DNA of 64,000 nt from Apus apus. Taxonomy: Eukaryota; Chordata; Aves; Apodiformes; Apodidae. Shown here piece after piece: positions 11,717 through 54,200 of the stretch. A program made the translations under genes and the position numbers. Within the stretch, counting starts at the first letter, position 1. The number at the start of each line of letters is the position of its first letter. The notes beneath the pieces are model-generated. The model was not told the origin of the DNA. It was given only the letters and a program-made list of their open reading frames with translations, and searched no databases. Location: contig NC_067282.1 of assembly GCF_020740795.1 (NCBI RefSeq), positions 147,794,858-147,858,857 on the forward strand, given 5' to 3'.

Positions 11717-14700
11717 TTGCAATGCTGTCCTTCCAGGAATAATAGAAATCATAACACCACCTAAAAGTTTAGTTACTGAACATGTTACTAGTAAGAATAT
11801 TATTATTAGCCTCTTTATCCCATAAGGATTTCAATATAACAGATTCCAAGAGAAGATGATGTATTTAAAACCTTATCTTCCATTTCCCCAACACTGAAGA
11901 AATCCCTCTGAGGGCCTCAAACTCTGCATGATCAGGTGGATCATACTGTCTGATATGCCCCCTCACACAAACACTACAGAGAGATTTGAAAAAGAATTGT
12001 TACTCAGACATCTCAATTACACGCCAAAGATGATTGGCATGGCCTGATTTGGGTCTGACATGCCTGTAGGCAACAGCTTCTGGGGGACTGAGCCTCCTGT
12101 TACTGAATAGGCTAGAAATCCAGATTCATTCTGATGCCAAATTGTCTCTGTTGCCTGATGTGATGCAAAATCAAACCACAGGTTTCCATGTCCAGAAATC
12201 ACAACCAAAAACCCCAAATTATTTGATATTACAGAACAAGCCTTCTTCAAGTGCTCTTCTATTAGAGTAGTTCTCTTTGCATAATAAATTAGGCATTCAC
12301 TGGAGCAAGGAAATGCACTTGGGTCCCTACCATGACTACAGATTGCCCTAAATGTAGGCAGTAGAATTCTTTCTGCTTTCCCTCTGTCTCACCTTCTCCA
12401 TCCTCTGTATTTTTATAAGACAGCATTTTTTCCAGGAATACCTCTTCTAAGCTCAAGAATGGTCCATCCTGACATGCAGGAAGCCAAGAAAAGATGGCAG
12501 GAGGCCTGAATGGATGAAACAAGCAGCTCCAGACAAACCTCCAACATAAAAAAGAAACATGCAAGAGATGGAATTAGTTTCAGACTCCCATAAGGAACAT
12601 AGACACATTGTATCATGCAGGGATCAGGTTAGAAAAGCCAAAGCCCAGCTGGAGCTGAATGTGGTGAGGGATTTAAAAGGAAACAGGAAGGGTTCTAAAA
12701 GAACATTTTCAGCGAGCAAGTGAGAGAAATGTAGGCAAGGCCCCAGCTTCTGTCTTATAAGAAAATGGGAAAGACCAAAGTGTGTGTATTACTTTTTTGG
12801 TGTGGCAGAAGGACAGGGATGAGCTTAGGGCATGAGGTGCCCTGCATGGCAGGTGCTCTACTACTTTAGCTCTAAGCAAAAGTGGTCTTTTAATTCTAAA
12901 TTAGATCCCTCACACCTTGCTCATTTTCAAGCACAGTAGAATTGCTGCACAGGACTACCATGAATCTCAGACTCTCCCATTTATGCTCACCTGCTGTCTT
13001 TTTGCTTCTCTCTTCCACTGACCAATACTGTGAAATAGCAGGGGTGCCATGGCAAATCGGATTGTGTACTGAAGACCTTAATCTTAAAGATGTGTTAATT
13101 TCATCTACCAAGATCTTACTAGTGAAAGATTTTCATGGCATGCCAAAAATAAGAACTTCTTTACTGAAGGTAGAAGTCTGGTAATGTGACAAACGCTGAA
13201 TCTGTTTCTTTGGAGAGAAATTCCTAGCAGAAGGCTCTGTGATGGTGTTGTAGGAGGATTTCAGAGCAAAACAGTTCTTGCTGGGTTTTGTTGGTGCCCT
13301 CAGCTACAGGAGTACATTGCTCCTCACTTTCGTGACTTGGATTCCTTACGTAAAAATTATTTTTCCTTGTTCCATGTTTCCTAAATAATAAAATGTATCC
13401 TAGTCTGTCTTGCACACAAACATAAACAGGATTCCATAATTTCCAAACTGATCTATTCAAAAGTGCAAAACCAGAACTTCCTTTCCTGAATTCTCAGGCA
13501 ACATAGTGGGCCACGTAGCATAGACTCAGGCAGCTCTTCAGAAACTGATGGTGTAACACCATTTTATATCAGCTTAGGATACAGAACTAGGCCTTTTGTG
13601 GGAATCATAATGTGCCAAACGGTCCCCTGTAATAACTTCAGTTTCTTCAGCTGTTAGTCAGCACAAAAAGGCTTTAATAAATTACTGGAATGTGGAAAAT
13701 AACTTGCAGGAATTAATCAGAAAAATCTTTGTTCAGCCTGTCTTTGCCATTTAAATAGTAAAGAGTGAGGTGTTCTCTAGTTTTCTACATAATTACATCA
13801 TTGCTGCTTTGCTTTGTGTTTTTAGTCTGGTTTCTTGACAAATAGAGATGTCAAGGCAATAGGAAAGTCAGTTTTCTCCACCCACATATATTTTTCTAGC
13901 TATCTTTAATTCCATTTAACCAAGTAAGATGGCAATGCAGAAACTAATGATGTCTCACAAAGTACTGAGAAAATGTACTGGAATGCTTCACCCACAACTC
14001 AGACAGGCAATATCATAATAAAGCCATTACCACATCCACTGTGGGGTGGAATTATTACCAAACTATGCATGCACTTAATGGCACTATTGGATGATACATT
14101 TATAATAGAAAGTCCATTCTGGTAACCTTTGACTTGTTTCCTGCCCAGGGATAGAGATGGGCAAGTGGAAGAAAGCTACAACAAGCAATAGTGACTAATG
14201 AGCAAGTTTCATTTATGAAACTCCTTCCTCCTCAAGCTTCCTGCAGCTAACACAATGGTTCATAAAGGGGGCTAAATCTTAGATTCGGTTACAAACCTGC
14301 CTTTGTAGGACACTAGAGACAAGAATCAAGTGAAATCATTTTGTTTACTCAGATTTAAACCGAGAAATATGACCTAATGCAAGAGTCAGAACCAAATTGA
14401 AATGTCTGAAGTACAAGACTTAAACACTGTACAAAATTTATATCATCATCCAACACAAATTCCATTTCTAACCCATCAGCTTTGGGATTCATTCAGAAAA
14501 CACTTAAAAACAGGCCTTTTTTTTTTTTCTTTTTATATGGGTTCTATTGAAAATATTTCTAACACTCTTGTATAAAACATAATGACGATCATCTGTGTCA
14601 TCTTGTGACATGTTCTTAAAAGACATAATTTTTTAATTAACAAATTAATAGATATTTTCCTTTTACTAGTTCATATTGATTGTCTGTTGATGTCAGAGTA

Positions 14701-17700
14701 TTAAAGTGTCCCAATCTACCACTTCAAGGAATATTTCTGTAATACTGATAGTTGGGATTTTTTTCTCTGTCAGTATTAAAAGAAAGTACTTAATACTGCA
14801 CAGTGATATAACTATAAATGAACTCTTTGTTCTTACTTCCACATTTTACTTCCATATTCCACATTTCCACAATTTCAGAAATTTTGCTGTTGGTTCAGAG
14901 TCTGTAAGTGGGATCAGGCAAACTGGCTTCACTAAAGTCAACAGTGTACCTGTTGTATTGCACACCATGCTCAAACTCCATAGTGTCAGATACAGTGGAA
15001 ATAGGCCACATAATTTCAAATGGTATCCAAAATTGCCACAAAGCAGCTGGTTCAGATACTGAACTTCCAAACTGGAGGATTTTTCTAGCTACTATACCTG
15101 ACCGGTGGTATATGCTTTATTTTATATTTAGTAGTTTATGTTTAAATCTATCATGGGTATTAATAAGGAAGATGTACCTTTAGGACTACTGACTGTGGAT
15201 GGGAGTCAAGATTTCATTTGGACACATCAAGTGGTTGCTGTCACCTCTTTTACCCAAACATAACTGTTTTGCCAAGTCTTATTTGACTTCAGCAAGGGCC
15301 AGGTTTAAGGGGGTCTATATCTTGCTCAGGTTGTACCTAAAGCCCTGAGAAAATAATATTGAGCTTTCGTACGTTCAGTGAGCTAATTTTCCCCATTTGC
15401 AAACTGAAGCCAAAGGGATAGCTAAGTAACATTTCAAAAAACCACAACTCTGGACAAAATAGTTGAGGAGGGTAAAAGACAGCACATAGCATACAGCTAT
15501 AGCAAAAAACATTTTACTGTTTTCTGCTGGAGTGGCAATGCTTGACCAGATGCTCACTTTCCCCTCATAAGGCAGCTTTCACTCTAAATTTAGGACTCTT
15601 GTATATTGCAGGGCATCAAGGCCTGGTCAGCTTCAGCTTTCCCATGCGCTGTAAAAAAACACTTTTCCCAAAGACCCCTTTCTACTTCCTAACCTTTGTA
15701 CCCCATGCTGAAAATAAATGCCAGAGGCAAGGCTAACACTCCTCAAGCACAGCTAAAAAGTCGTAACTAACCTTTATTCCTCTACACTCTTACAGGTACA
15801 GATTTTCCTCCTTCATGCTGAGAAGCTTCCTCTCAAACAGAAATGTTTCTCAAATGTAATGAAACACCATATGCAAAAAAATACATATTTTAATCCTATC
15901 TACCAGTCCTTTCCATTCCTTGTCCCTTTGCTCTGCCTGTCAACAGCCAGAGTCTGACTTTCTTTCTAGTCTGACTTTCTTTCCCCTGAGGAATTCTTGT
16001 GGTGGGAGAGAGTGCCAGAGATTTGCTTTCACTTTGGGTCTGAGCCACCAGCATTACCCAAAGTTAATGTATATGTAATACGATACAGCCAGTAACCCTT
16101 TCTGCCAATCTCTGATCATGTGCCAGCTGAAGAATGCTGCGAAGTAATGTCCTCTAACTGCATCTCAAAGCCTGCGTATACATTCCTGATTAGTGGTGGG
16201 TGAGATTACTAAGGAAGTATGTATATACTCCTCTGTTTCTTTGCCAACTGGAATTTCTCCATGCTGTAGGATATCTATGGAAGTAGGCTCCAGAAAACCT
16301 TCTGGTTTAGCAGTATGTGCATAAGGCAAAGCTACTGGAGGGTTTTTCCTGGTAGCTTCATTTCCTGCCTCAAGCAGTCATGTAGCACTTCTGTGCATGG
16401 TTAATTGATGGTCATAATTTACTGGGTAAATTATGGTATTTCAGTGATTGGTGTAAGATGATCTTCATGTGTGTAGTTGTACAACAGAAAGATTTCATGT
16501 TTTAGGTTTCCTCAGGAATACACTGCTATTTCCACGGAATCTGCTGTTTTGTGTTTACTTCTTCCTTCATGGTTCAGCCTAGATAAGGAACACAGAGTGT
16601 AACATATTTTTCTTTCCTGAAAGGTGTTTTTTTGGGTTTTTTTTTGTGATTTCTTCAATTGTTTAAGTAAGATTTACATTCACCAGGTAGTATAAAGGTC
16701 AAAATGTTAAGTGAACCAGAGGGAAGTGATTGAGAAGGCCTGTCTGAGTATGACAGCTCTGCCTTGTAATACAATACTATTTCTCCTGGGGATGGGTGGG
16801 AGGCCTGCCTAAATTTCCTCTTCCTGTCCTGCCAAATTCCCCAAATTGCATAACTGTGTATTCTCCTTACACAGTGGTACCCTTGGCATCCCTAGTAAAT
16901 CTGCAGGGAAGCAGTGAAGCAGCTAGAGGCTTGAAGGTGAACCAAAATTGTTTTTAACCAGGCTTGGTTAGCCAAAAAACAAAACAAATCCAAACCCACA
17001 AACTGAATTTACTAACTCTCCCACGTATAACAGAACAACACAATACAGATTTAATAACATAGAGTATTTTGTTCTAAATGCACTCCGTCTAGGAAAAATA
17101 AGTTTATCGGGATAAGCAAAGGACTCATGGGGAGTTCATCAGTTCAGTTTCAAGTCACAAGATGTGTTTTACTTGGCTTTGGGGCTCTCTTGTGCAAGAT
17201 TAATGTGAAACTGCTGAAACACAAACTGAAAAGAAGACATATTTTTACTGGTTGGTGCTTTTTCCTCTGTGCCGTTATCTTCATCAGCAGGCCTCACCAC
17301 TGCCTTCCCCATCACCCCTGCTTTTGACTGAAGCATGAGGTACTTCTCGGCTTCTGTGAGGAAATGAAAGAATGACTGTTGGAAGAGCAGCCTGAGCAGT
17401 GTACTTCACAAGGTTATAACCCTGAAGGCTTTTGCTTTGTCACTACACTGAATCAGAGGAGAAGAATTTGGACCTTCTTTGGACCTTCTTAGAGGGGAGT
17501 GTCAAACATGACTATCCTGGGGTAGGTTTTGACTGAATAAGGAAGAAAAGATTTGCCTCCTTGGGAAAAATATTTACATTTCTTAAAAGTTCAGGTAACC
17601 AAATTCATTACTTTCAAAGCTTTGCTAATCTTTAGTGGAGCCTATCCTAGAGATGTATGCTGGCTGACTGTTATTAAGAAAATAAAAAGGCAAGTACACC

Positions 17701-19196
17701 CACAGAGGTTTTGATAATCCTGCTTTTATTGTCTGTGTATAGCACCTTAAACAGGCTCAGTGCTGTCGCTGGGACTGCTCAAGAGATCGGGTACTACTCA
17801 GTATGTGTAAGGGTGGGAGAATCTGGCTCCAAATGGTTTCTTTTTCTCTCTTTGCTACAGGAACTGGAAAAGACAAGGGTGTGTGGGCGGGCCTGGAGTC
17901 CCTCCAAGGAAAGTGTGAGGCCTTGGGCAAAACAAATCCATCAGGTCTCTCATTTCTTCCAAATATAGGTCTGTTCTGAGCAATAGCCAAACTCAAGTCT
18001 AAACTCCACATTCAACCGCTTCAGAGGGAACACATATAAAAGACCCTGTGGCCTACAGAGTCCATCTACAGAAAATATTTTGATAGCTCTTCCACTCTGG
18101 CATTATCTTCCACTTAAAAAGAAAGAAAAAGCAAATACACAAAACTGGAGCACATGGTTCAATTTTCACTGTAAAACAACTGAATTGATGAAAATAATAC
18201 TTCTGAAAACAATCTGTTGTGAGCTATCAAGCTTTTTTGCCTATGCACCAATTGGCAGGAAGTAGACAGATAAATTATTACAATATGTAACAAAACAAAT
18301 TGCTCTGAAGAGAAATGGTATTTGTGTGTGTATGAAAAGGATAAGCAGAATTAAATCCATAAAAGTATGCTGAGAGATTGTCCTTCATTGCAGCAGAAAT
18401 ATATTGGAAGCAAAGGAACTTACTTCAGTTCTGTCTCTATCTGAATCTCTAGCAAAACACGGTTTATGATATCCAAGTGTTCTCCTGGAGTAGTATAGAA
18501 TAAACCTGGACTTAAATGAAAAAGAGAAAGAACTTGGGATGTTCATACTGTTGAGAGGAAGGGGTCTCGTAGCCATTTTTGCCAAGATACTTGCAAATTT
18601 TTCAGGCATCACCACATTTTAATAAGATGGAGCGGCTGCAGCAGCTCCAAGATCTTGAATACTCTGCTTCTGCCCATGGGAAAATTTTCCAAAGTGCTTA
18701 TAGGCATAAAGATTTAAGAGACAAAATCCCACTAACTTTCAATAAGACAGTTTCTTTAGAGCCTGGCACATGGACAAGTTGCAGTGAGATAAGTTCTGTA
18801 TTAAGTAACAGCATGTGAATTGCTCTGTTGTGACTTTCTGTGGACAAGCTTCTATCCCACAGTGACCAGATGAGGCAGAAATGATGACTCTTTTTCCTTC
18901 AAGAGCCAAACCACCTCACGTTTACCTCAGAGTTCAGACCATGTACACTGGCAACTAGTGGACTGCAGTGGACAAAATTGCTGTCTAATAGATGGCAAAT
19001 ATACTTTAGAAAAAAATAATTAGATTTTTTTCAGCTGTGCAGGACAAGTCTACCATGACATCTGTGAGATCACTGTCACCTAGCTTGAGCCATAAGATCC
19101 ACATTGCCCCTGCTTATGCCATACCTGTAAACTGCAGCAGCTTCATCTGTTTGCTCTGTTGTTAAGAAGAGACGGAAGCCTTATAAAATCAGAGCC
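11717..19196. other. Non-coding sequence, nothing recognised
   Basis: About 7.5 kb, AT-rich, with a poly-T run near 14518-14530. Open frames up to 118 codons have no recognisable product. Confidence 0.55.
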
Positions 19197-19500
19197 ATAG
19201 AATTGTTTGTGTTGGAAAGGACCTTAAAGATCATCTAGTTCCAAACCCCTGACATAGGCAGGGACACCTCCCACTAGACCAGGTTGCTCAAAGCCCCATC
19301 CAACCTGACCTTGAACACTTCCAGGGAATGAGGTTTCCACAACTTCCCTGGGCAACGTGTTCCAGTGTCTCACCACCCTCACAGGAAATAATTTCTTTCT
19401 AACGTCTAATCTAAATCTTCCCTCTTCTAGTTTAAAATCATCACCCCTTGTCCTATTGCTACATGCCTTTGAAAAATGTCCCTGTCCAGCTTTCTTATGA
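19197..19500 (-). mobile_element. CR1 LINE 3' fragment
   Basis: Reverse-complement CR1 3' end starting near CATAGAATTGTTTGTGTTGG, with GGACCTTAAAGATCATCTAG and the downstream ACTTCCCTGGGCAACGTGTT and CCCCTTGTCCTATTGCTACA segments. Heavily 5'-truncated. It lies about 1.1 kb past the TH2 stop codon. Confidence 0.9.
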
Positions 19501-20650
19501 GCACATGCTTCATCTTCTTTTCAAATAGTCTCCACTTGTGGACAGTAGAGGAAGGAAGGAGACACAAAAAGCATGAAAGTCTGGAAAAAGAAATTATGGG
19601 ATTGATCCTGGGAAATGTGACCTGCAGAGTGTAGATAAATTTCAGACACATCTCAGAGAGGGACTGGAGAGGGAGGCACGATGAGTCAGAGCACATATCT
19701 GATGTTGTTTTCATAGGAAGGCTATATAGTTGCTAGTGGTTGATCTTAGGTTGCACACTACATGTTCCATATATTTGACCTTTTGGTTGTTATTATCATG
19801 ACATCAATAAGGAATAAAGATTTCTAAAAGTCTTTAGGAGTATCTAAATCCCTTGAAAAAATGACGGGACAATGGTTCTTACGGCTTCTTTGAAAACACT
19901 TCCTTACACCCAAATTGCCTTCCCAGAATCCAAATTTCCTTTTCAAATTCAGCATTTTTGTATCTGACAGAGCCAGAGCATTATGGGCCTATTATTTTCT
20001 GCTTTTTTTTAGCCAAAGGAGAAATATTCTCTGATCTCAAATATGACAGGAAATTATTTTGCCATACTTGAAGGATACTGAATGAGATGGGAATCTAAAA
20101 AATAAATAATAAGCAGAAGTAAAGGGTTTCTCTTACAAAGTCTTGCGTTTGCACATTGTAAGGGAACCATTCATAATTTGTAAGCACAATAGCTGATAGT
20201 AATTGCTAGCAGAAACGAGCTAGCTGCAGGGATTGCTAACTGTAGGCAGCTAGCCAACCTAGAAGATTGTCATTGTGTCATTTAAAGAGCAAGTAAAAGA
20301 CTGTGTAGCTGAAAAGTTACTGTGCTACTTTGTGGCAGATAACTAGAAAAGGTGGCAAGTAAATAAAAAAAAACATGTAAATGTCCAATAATAACAGATA
20401 AATACACTCCAAGCAGCTGTAACTCGTATCACCTACTAAAAGTTGGAGTAATTTGGTCTTGTTTGTTATTGAAACAAACTCAATAGGAATTCACTAATGT
20501 GGCTAAGTCAGCAGCCTAAATACAGTGCTTGACAGAGCTGTTTTGTGGGTTAAAGATTTTCACATGCAACTACAGCTTCATCACTAAATCTTCAAGTGTT
20601 GAAGCCATCTACAAGTATCTCAGTGCCCGGTGAGATGTACTGCTGCAGTT
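19501..20650. other. TH2 3' flank and probable 3' UTR
   Basis: Immediately past the TH2 stop. The 3' UTR must begin here, but I found no AATAAA on the minus strand between 20000 and 20650, so its end is undetermined. Confidence 0.5.
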
Positions 20651-50579
<29,929 letters not shown>

Positions 50580-52063
50580 TGGGAGACAGGGAAGTGAATT
50601 GTAATTTCTAGATGTTGAGTGGAAACTGCCTGAGGATGTGAGTGCTTTGCCCACAGCAATGGCCAGAGGATGTGATGGGACTGGAGGTGCAGTGCATGCA
50701 TGTAGGTGAGATCAGATAGCAGTGAAACAGGCTAGTGTTAGGTGAAGGGACATATATGTTGGCCATGCCAGACACATCAAGGGAAACTGCTTGCGTAGGA
50801 TATGCGCAAGAGGCCAAGAAATCCCTCCTCCTCTGGGTAACTTCAAACGTGGCCCTTCTGCTCTGTTTGAAGGTGCTGAAAGCTGTTCAACCTTGAATTG
50901 GGCTTCTTTGTGGAGATGAAATTAGCCTGAGACCCATTTACATCTCCCATTCTGGACTGCCCTGCACAATGTCGGAGGTCACCCTTCCTCCCAACCCTAC
51001 CCTAATCCAAGTGGTGTCACCTCTGCAGAAACACTATTGTGGGAATTCCATAGAGACCTGAGCCAAAGTTCATTGCCTACTTCTGAGCTTTTCTTGCATA
51101 CAGAATCTGACCTTTTCTACCCTAGTCCTATGAGAGCCAAGTGCTGCATCCAGGCTAAGGTCCTCTGTTGGAACTTGTTTCTGTCATGACTTTATCAACA
51201 GTGAAGCCCAGAGTGATATCTTCTCACAGCTGGCATGGCAAACTCAGGGGGGGTCCAGCTCTGCTCCTGCCAGGGCATGGCATCCCTTGACATTTACAAA
51301 CATGTTTCTGGGAATGAGCACCCATATCTTCATACCCCAAGTTGCAGTCAGTGTGCTAGAACCTCTGTGAAAGTCATATTTCAGGCCCACAGAGAAGAGT
51401 ACCTATCTGTCCTCCCTTTACAGCTGGAGCCATTTCTTGTGTGCCCCTCAGCTGATCCTGACTGGGTCACACACTCCAGTGCTCTACTGCTATTGCTTCC
51501 TCCCTGGCCAAGTAAGATAAAGGCAGTGCAACCAAATTTTGTTCCCCAGCAACCACAACAGCACTGTATTTCCCCTTGGCCCACGACAGAGCACTGGAAA
51601 GGTCTCAATTTCCTCACCTATTGCCTGGCTGAGACAGAAAACACGAGATTAATTTTGGAGCACCATGCCTGGAAGGCAGGCCTCAGCGTCCTGAGGAACA
51701 CCAGCCCATCTAGACCTCGGGCACCGTGGTCTTCGCAGACTGTGGTAAGCACCAGGCCGGGAAGGTGTGTCCCCCACCCCCTGCCCTGCCCAGGGAGAGG
51801 GCGAGGCGGGACCCGGCGCCCCCGCGGGCAGGGCAGGGCAGGGCAGGGCCGGGCGCTGTCCGCGGTGCTGAACTCAGTGCTCCGCTCCGCCGGCTGCCCC
51901 CGGTCCCCGATCCCCTGCCCGGCTCCTGCCCCAAGGGGCACCCGGAGGACAAGGGGGCACTTCAGGGGAAGCTGAATTGAAGCTGCAAACTGGGCTGGGT
52001 GGAGGGAGGAGAAGTGGGCTTTAAGGGGGAAAAAGGTTCTTCCCACTCCCAACTTCCCTTGGC
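50580..52063. other. TH2 5' flank; no coding exon recognised
   Basis: Upstream side of TH2. Open frames here on both strands (for example 51235-51975 and 52118-51618) show no recognisable family and arise largely from the GC-rich stretch. A TATA-like AACATATATG on the minus strand at about 50760-50751, some 170 bp before the ATG, is a weak promoter candidate. The segment ends at a CR1 element. Confidence 0.5.
51700..51980. promoter_or_regulatory. CpG-rich island about 1.2 kb upstream of TH2
   Basis: About 280 bp very rich in G, C and CpG, in a window that is otherwise AT-rich and CpG-poor. It includes runs such as GGCGAGGCGGGACCCGGCGC and a (GGGCA)4 tandem at about 51834-51855. On established grounds such islands mark promoters in birds. 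Here it could be the TH2 promoter with a noncoding first exon: AATAG|GTGAGG at about 51620 on the minus strand is a plausible donor. It could also be the start of a plus-strand transcript, because CTGTG|GTAAGC at about 51743 is a plausible plus-strand donor. Confidence 0.6.
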
Positions 52064-53282
52064 TTATTGGATGAGGGAAAGGCTGTAGATGTTGGCTATC
52101 TTGGTTTTGGTAAAGCATTTGACATCGTTTCCCATAGCATTCTGCTAGAGAAATGGCTGCTTATGGCTTGGATCAGTGTATGCTTTGCTGGGTTAAAAAC
52201 TGGTAGGATGGCCAGGCCCGAAGAGTTGTGGTCAATGGAGTTAAATCCAGTTGGCAGCCAGTCACGAGTGGTCTTCCTGAGGACTCAGTGTAGGGGTCGG
52301 TTGGGGTCCCCACCTCAGCTGGGGCCACTCCTGTTTAACCTCTTTCTCAGTGACCTAGATGTGAGGATAGAGTGCATCCTTAGTAAATTTGCAGCTGACA
52401 CTAAGCTGAGTGGAAGTGTCAGTCTGCCTGAGGGTAGGGAGGCTCTGCAGGGATCTAGACAGGCTTGACTGATGCACCGATGCCAGTTGCAGGAAATTCA
52501 ATAAGGCCAAATGTCAGGTCCTGCACTTTGGCCACAACAACCCCTAGCAGTGCTTCAGGCTTGGGGAGGAGTGGCTGGAGAGCTGCCCAGAAGAGAGGGA
52601 CCTGAGGGTGTTGATTGACAGCCAGCTTAATATGAGCCAGCAGTGTGCCCAGGTGACCAAGAGGGCCAGTGGCATCCTGGCCTATATAAGGAATTGTGTG
52701 GCCAGCAGAACCAGGAAGGTGATCCTGCCCCTATACTTTATCACTGGTGAGGCCGCATCTTGAATACTGCATTGACTTTTGGGCCTCTCCCTACAGAAAG
52801 GGCATTGAGCTACTCGAGCATGTCCAAAGGAGGGTAACGAAGTTGATAAAGGCTTTGGACCATATGTCTTATGAGGAGCAGGTGAAGGAGCTGGGACTGT
52901 TTAGCCTAGAGAAAAGGAAGCTGAAGGGAGACCTTATTGCTCTCTGCAACTATCTGAAAGGAGGTTGCAAAAAGGTGGGGACGGGTCTGTTCAATGAAGT
53001 TACAAATGGTAGGTCAAAAAGAAACAGTCTCAAGTTGCACCAAGGGAGATTCAGATTGGATGTTAGGAAGAATTTCTTCACCTAAAGGGTTATCGGGCAT
53101 TGTAACAGCCTGCCAAGGGCAGGTGGTGGAGTCACCATCCCTGGAGGTATTTAAGAGTGATATAGATAAAGTACTTAGGGATATGGTTTAGTTAAGGACT
53201 TGTCGGTGTCAGGTTAATGGTTGGACTCAATGATCTTGAAGGTCTTTTCCAACCAGGGTAATCCTGCGATTCTGTGATTCCC
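52064..53282 (+). mobile_element. CR1 LINE, about 1.2 kb, reverse transcriptase to 3' end
   Basis: Begins in the reverse transcriptase domain ([20 protein letters not shown], a degraded form of the CR1 FSKAFDTV motif), passes [21 protein letters not shown] and [20 protein letters not shown], and ends with TCTTTTCCAACCAGGGTAAT and TGCGATTCTGTGATT at about 53282. At least two frame breaks (near 52468 and 53085) make it a relic. Confidence 0.9.
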
Positions 53283-53417
53283 CCAACAGTGGTGGCAAGG
53301 CACGTTAGAACAAGTTATGCTGAGTCCGACTAACTGAGTCCAAACTGAGCCTTTCCCATGAAGGATGGGTGCGTGCATCCTCACGTCCAGGCCATAGGCA
53401 TGGCACAAACAACTAAT

Positions 53418-53825
53418 CATAGAATTAGAGAATAGTTTATGTTGGAAAAGGCCTTCAGGATCATCAAGTCCAATAGTTAACCTAGCACACTGCCAAGTTC
53501 ACCACTAAACTGTGTCCCTAAGTAGCACATCTACATGTCTTTTACATACCCCCAAAGATGGTGACTCCACTGCTTCCCTGAACAGCCTGTTCCAGTACCT
53601 GGCAACCCTTTCAGTAGAGAAATGTTGTCCTAATATTCAACCTAAACCTCTCCTGGCACAACTTGAGACTGTTTCTTCTTGTGCTATCATTTGTTACTTG
53701 GGAGAAGTGACATACATCCACCTTGCTACAACCTTGTTTCAGGCAGCTGTAGAGAGCGATAAGGTCGCCCCTCAGCTTCCTTTTCTCCAGATTAAACAAA
53801 TCTCAGTTCCCTCAGCTGAGGGCCA
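53418..53825 (-). mobile_element. CR1 LINE 3' part, reverse strand
   Basis: CR1 3' end on the minus strand, from ATCATAGAATTAGAGAATAG inward past GGATCATCAAGTCCAATAGT and ACTGCTTCCCTGAACAGCCT to TTCTCCAGATTAAACAAATC. A residual coding stretch at 53799-53611 reads [20 protein letters not shown]. It abuts, without obvious spacer, a plus-strand piece from further 5' in CR1. Confidence 0.88.
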
Positions 53826-54200
53826 ACAAGAAGAGGAGTACTGCTGGACCTTATGCTGATACACAAGGAGGTACTAGTTGAGGATGTGAAGTTTGGGGAA
53901 GGTTTGGCTGTAGTGATCATGAGAATGTGGAGCTCAGGATCATGTGCAGTATGCACAGAGAATCAAGCAGGATCTCAGCCCTGGGCTTCAGAATGGCTAA
54001 CTTTGACCTCTTCAAAGAACTGCTTGGTGAAATCTCATGGGCTAGAGCACTAGATAGAAGGGGGGCCCTAGGGAGCTGGTTAGTATTCAAGCACCTTTTC
54101 CTCCAAGCTCAAGATCGGAGCATCTCAAAGTGTAAGAAATCAAGTGAGAGAGCCAGGAGACTTGCATGATTGAACAGGGAGCTACTGAATAAGATCAAGT
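53826..54200 (+). mobile_element. CR1 LINE internal (pre-RT) part, plus strand, likely inverted 5' end of the neighbouring copy
   Basis: GGCCAACAAGAAGAGGAGTA, CTGCTGGACCTTATGCTG, CTTTGACCTCTTCAAAGAAC and TATTCAAGCACCTTTTCCTC are characteristic of CR1 ORF2 between the endonuclease and reverse transcriptase domains. It lies next to the reverse-oriented 3' part at 53418-53825, which fits one insertion with a 5' inversion. Confidence 0.75.

Noticed and set aside
1-20650. IGF1 exons or another neighbouring gene
   Set aside because: Expected in this direction by synteny, but no IGF1-like coding stretch was seen; it probably lies further out.
51235-51975. 246-codon plus-strand open frame in the GC-rich region
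   Set aside because: The C-terminal half is low-complexity Arg/Gly/Pro sequence from the CpG island, no family is recognisable and the opposite strand is also open. GC-rich DNA gives long frames by chance.
51618-52118. 166-codon minus-strand open frame overlapping the CpG island
   Set aside because: No recognisable domain and Pro/Arg-rich by composition. It ends at a possible splice donor, so it may be untranslated exon rather than protein.
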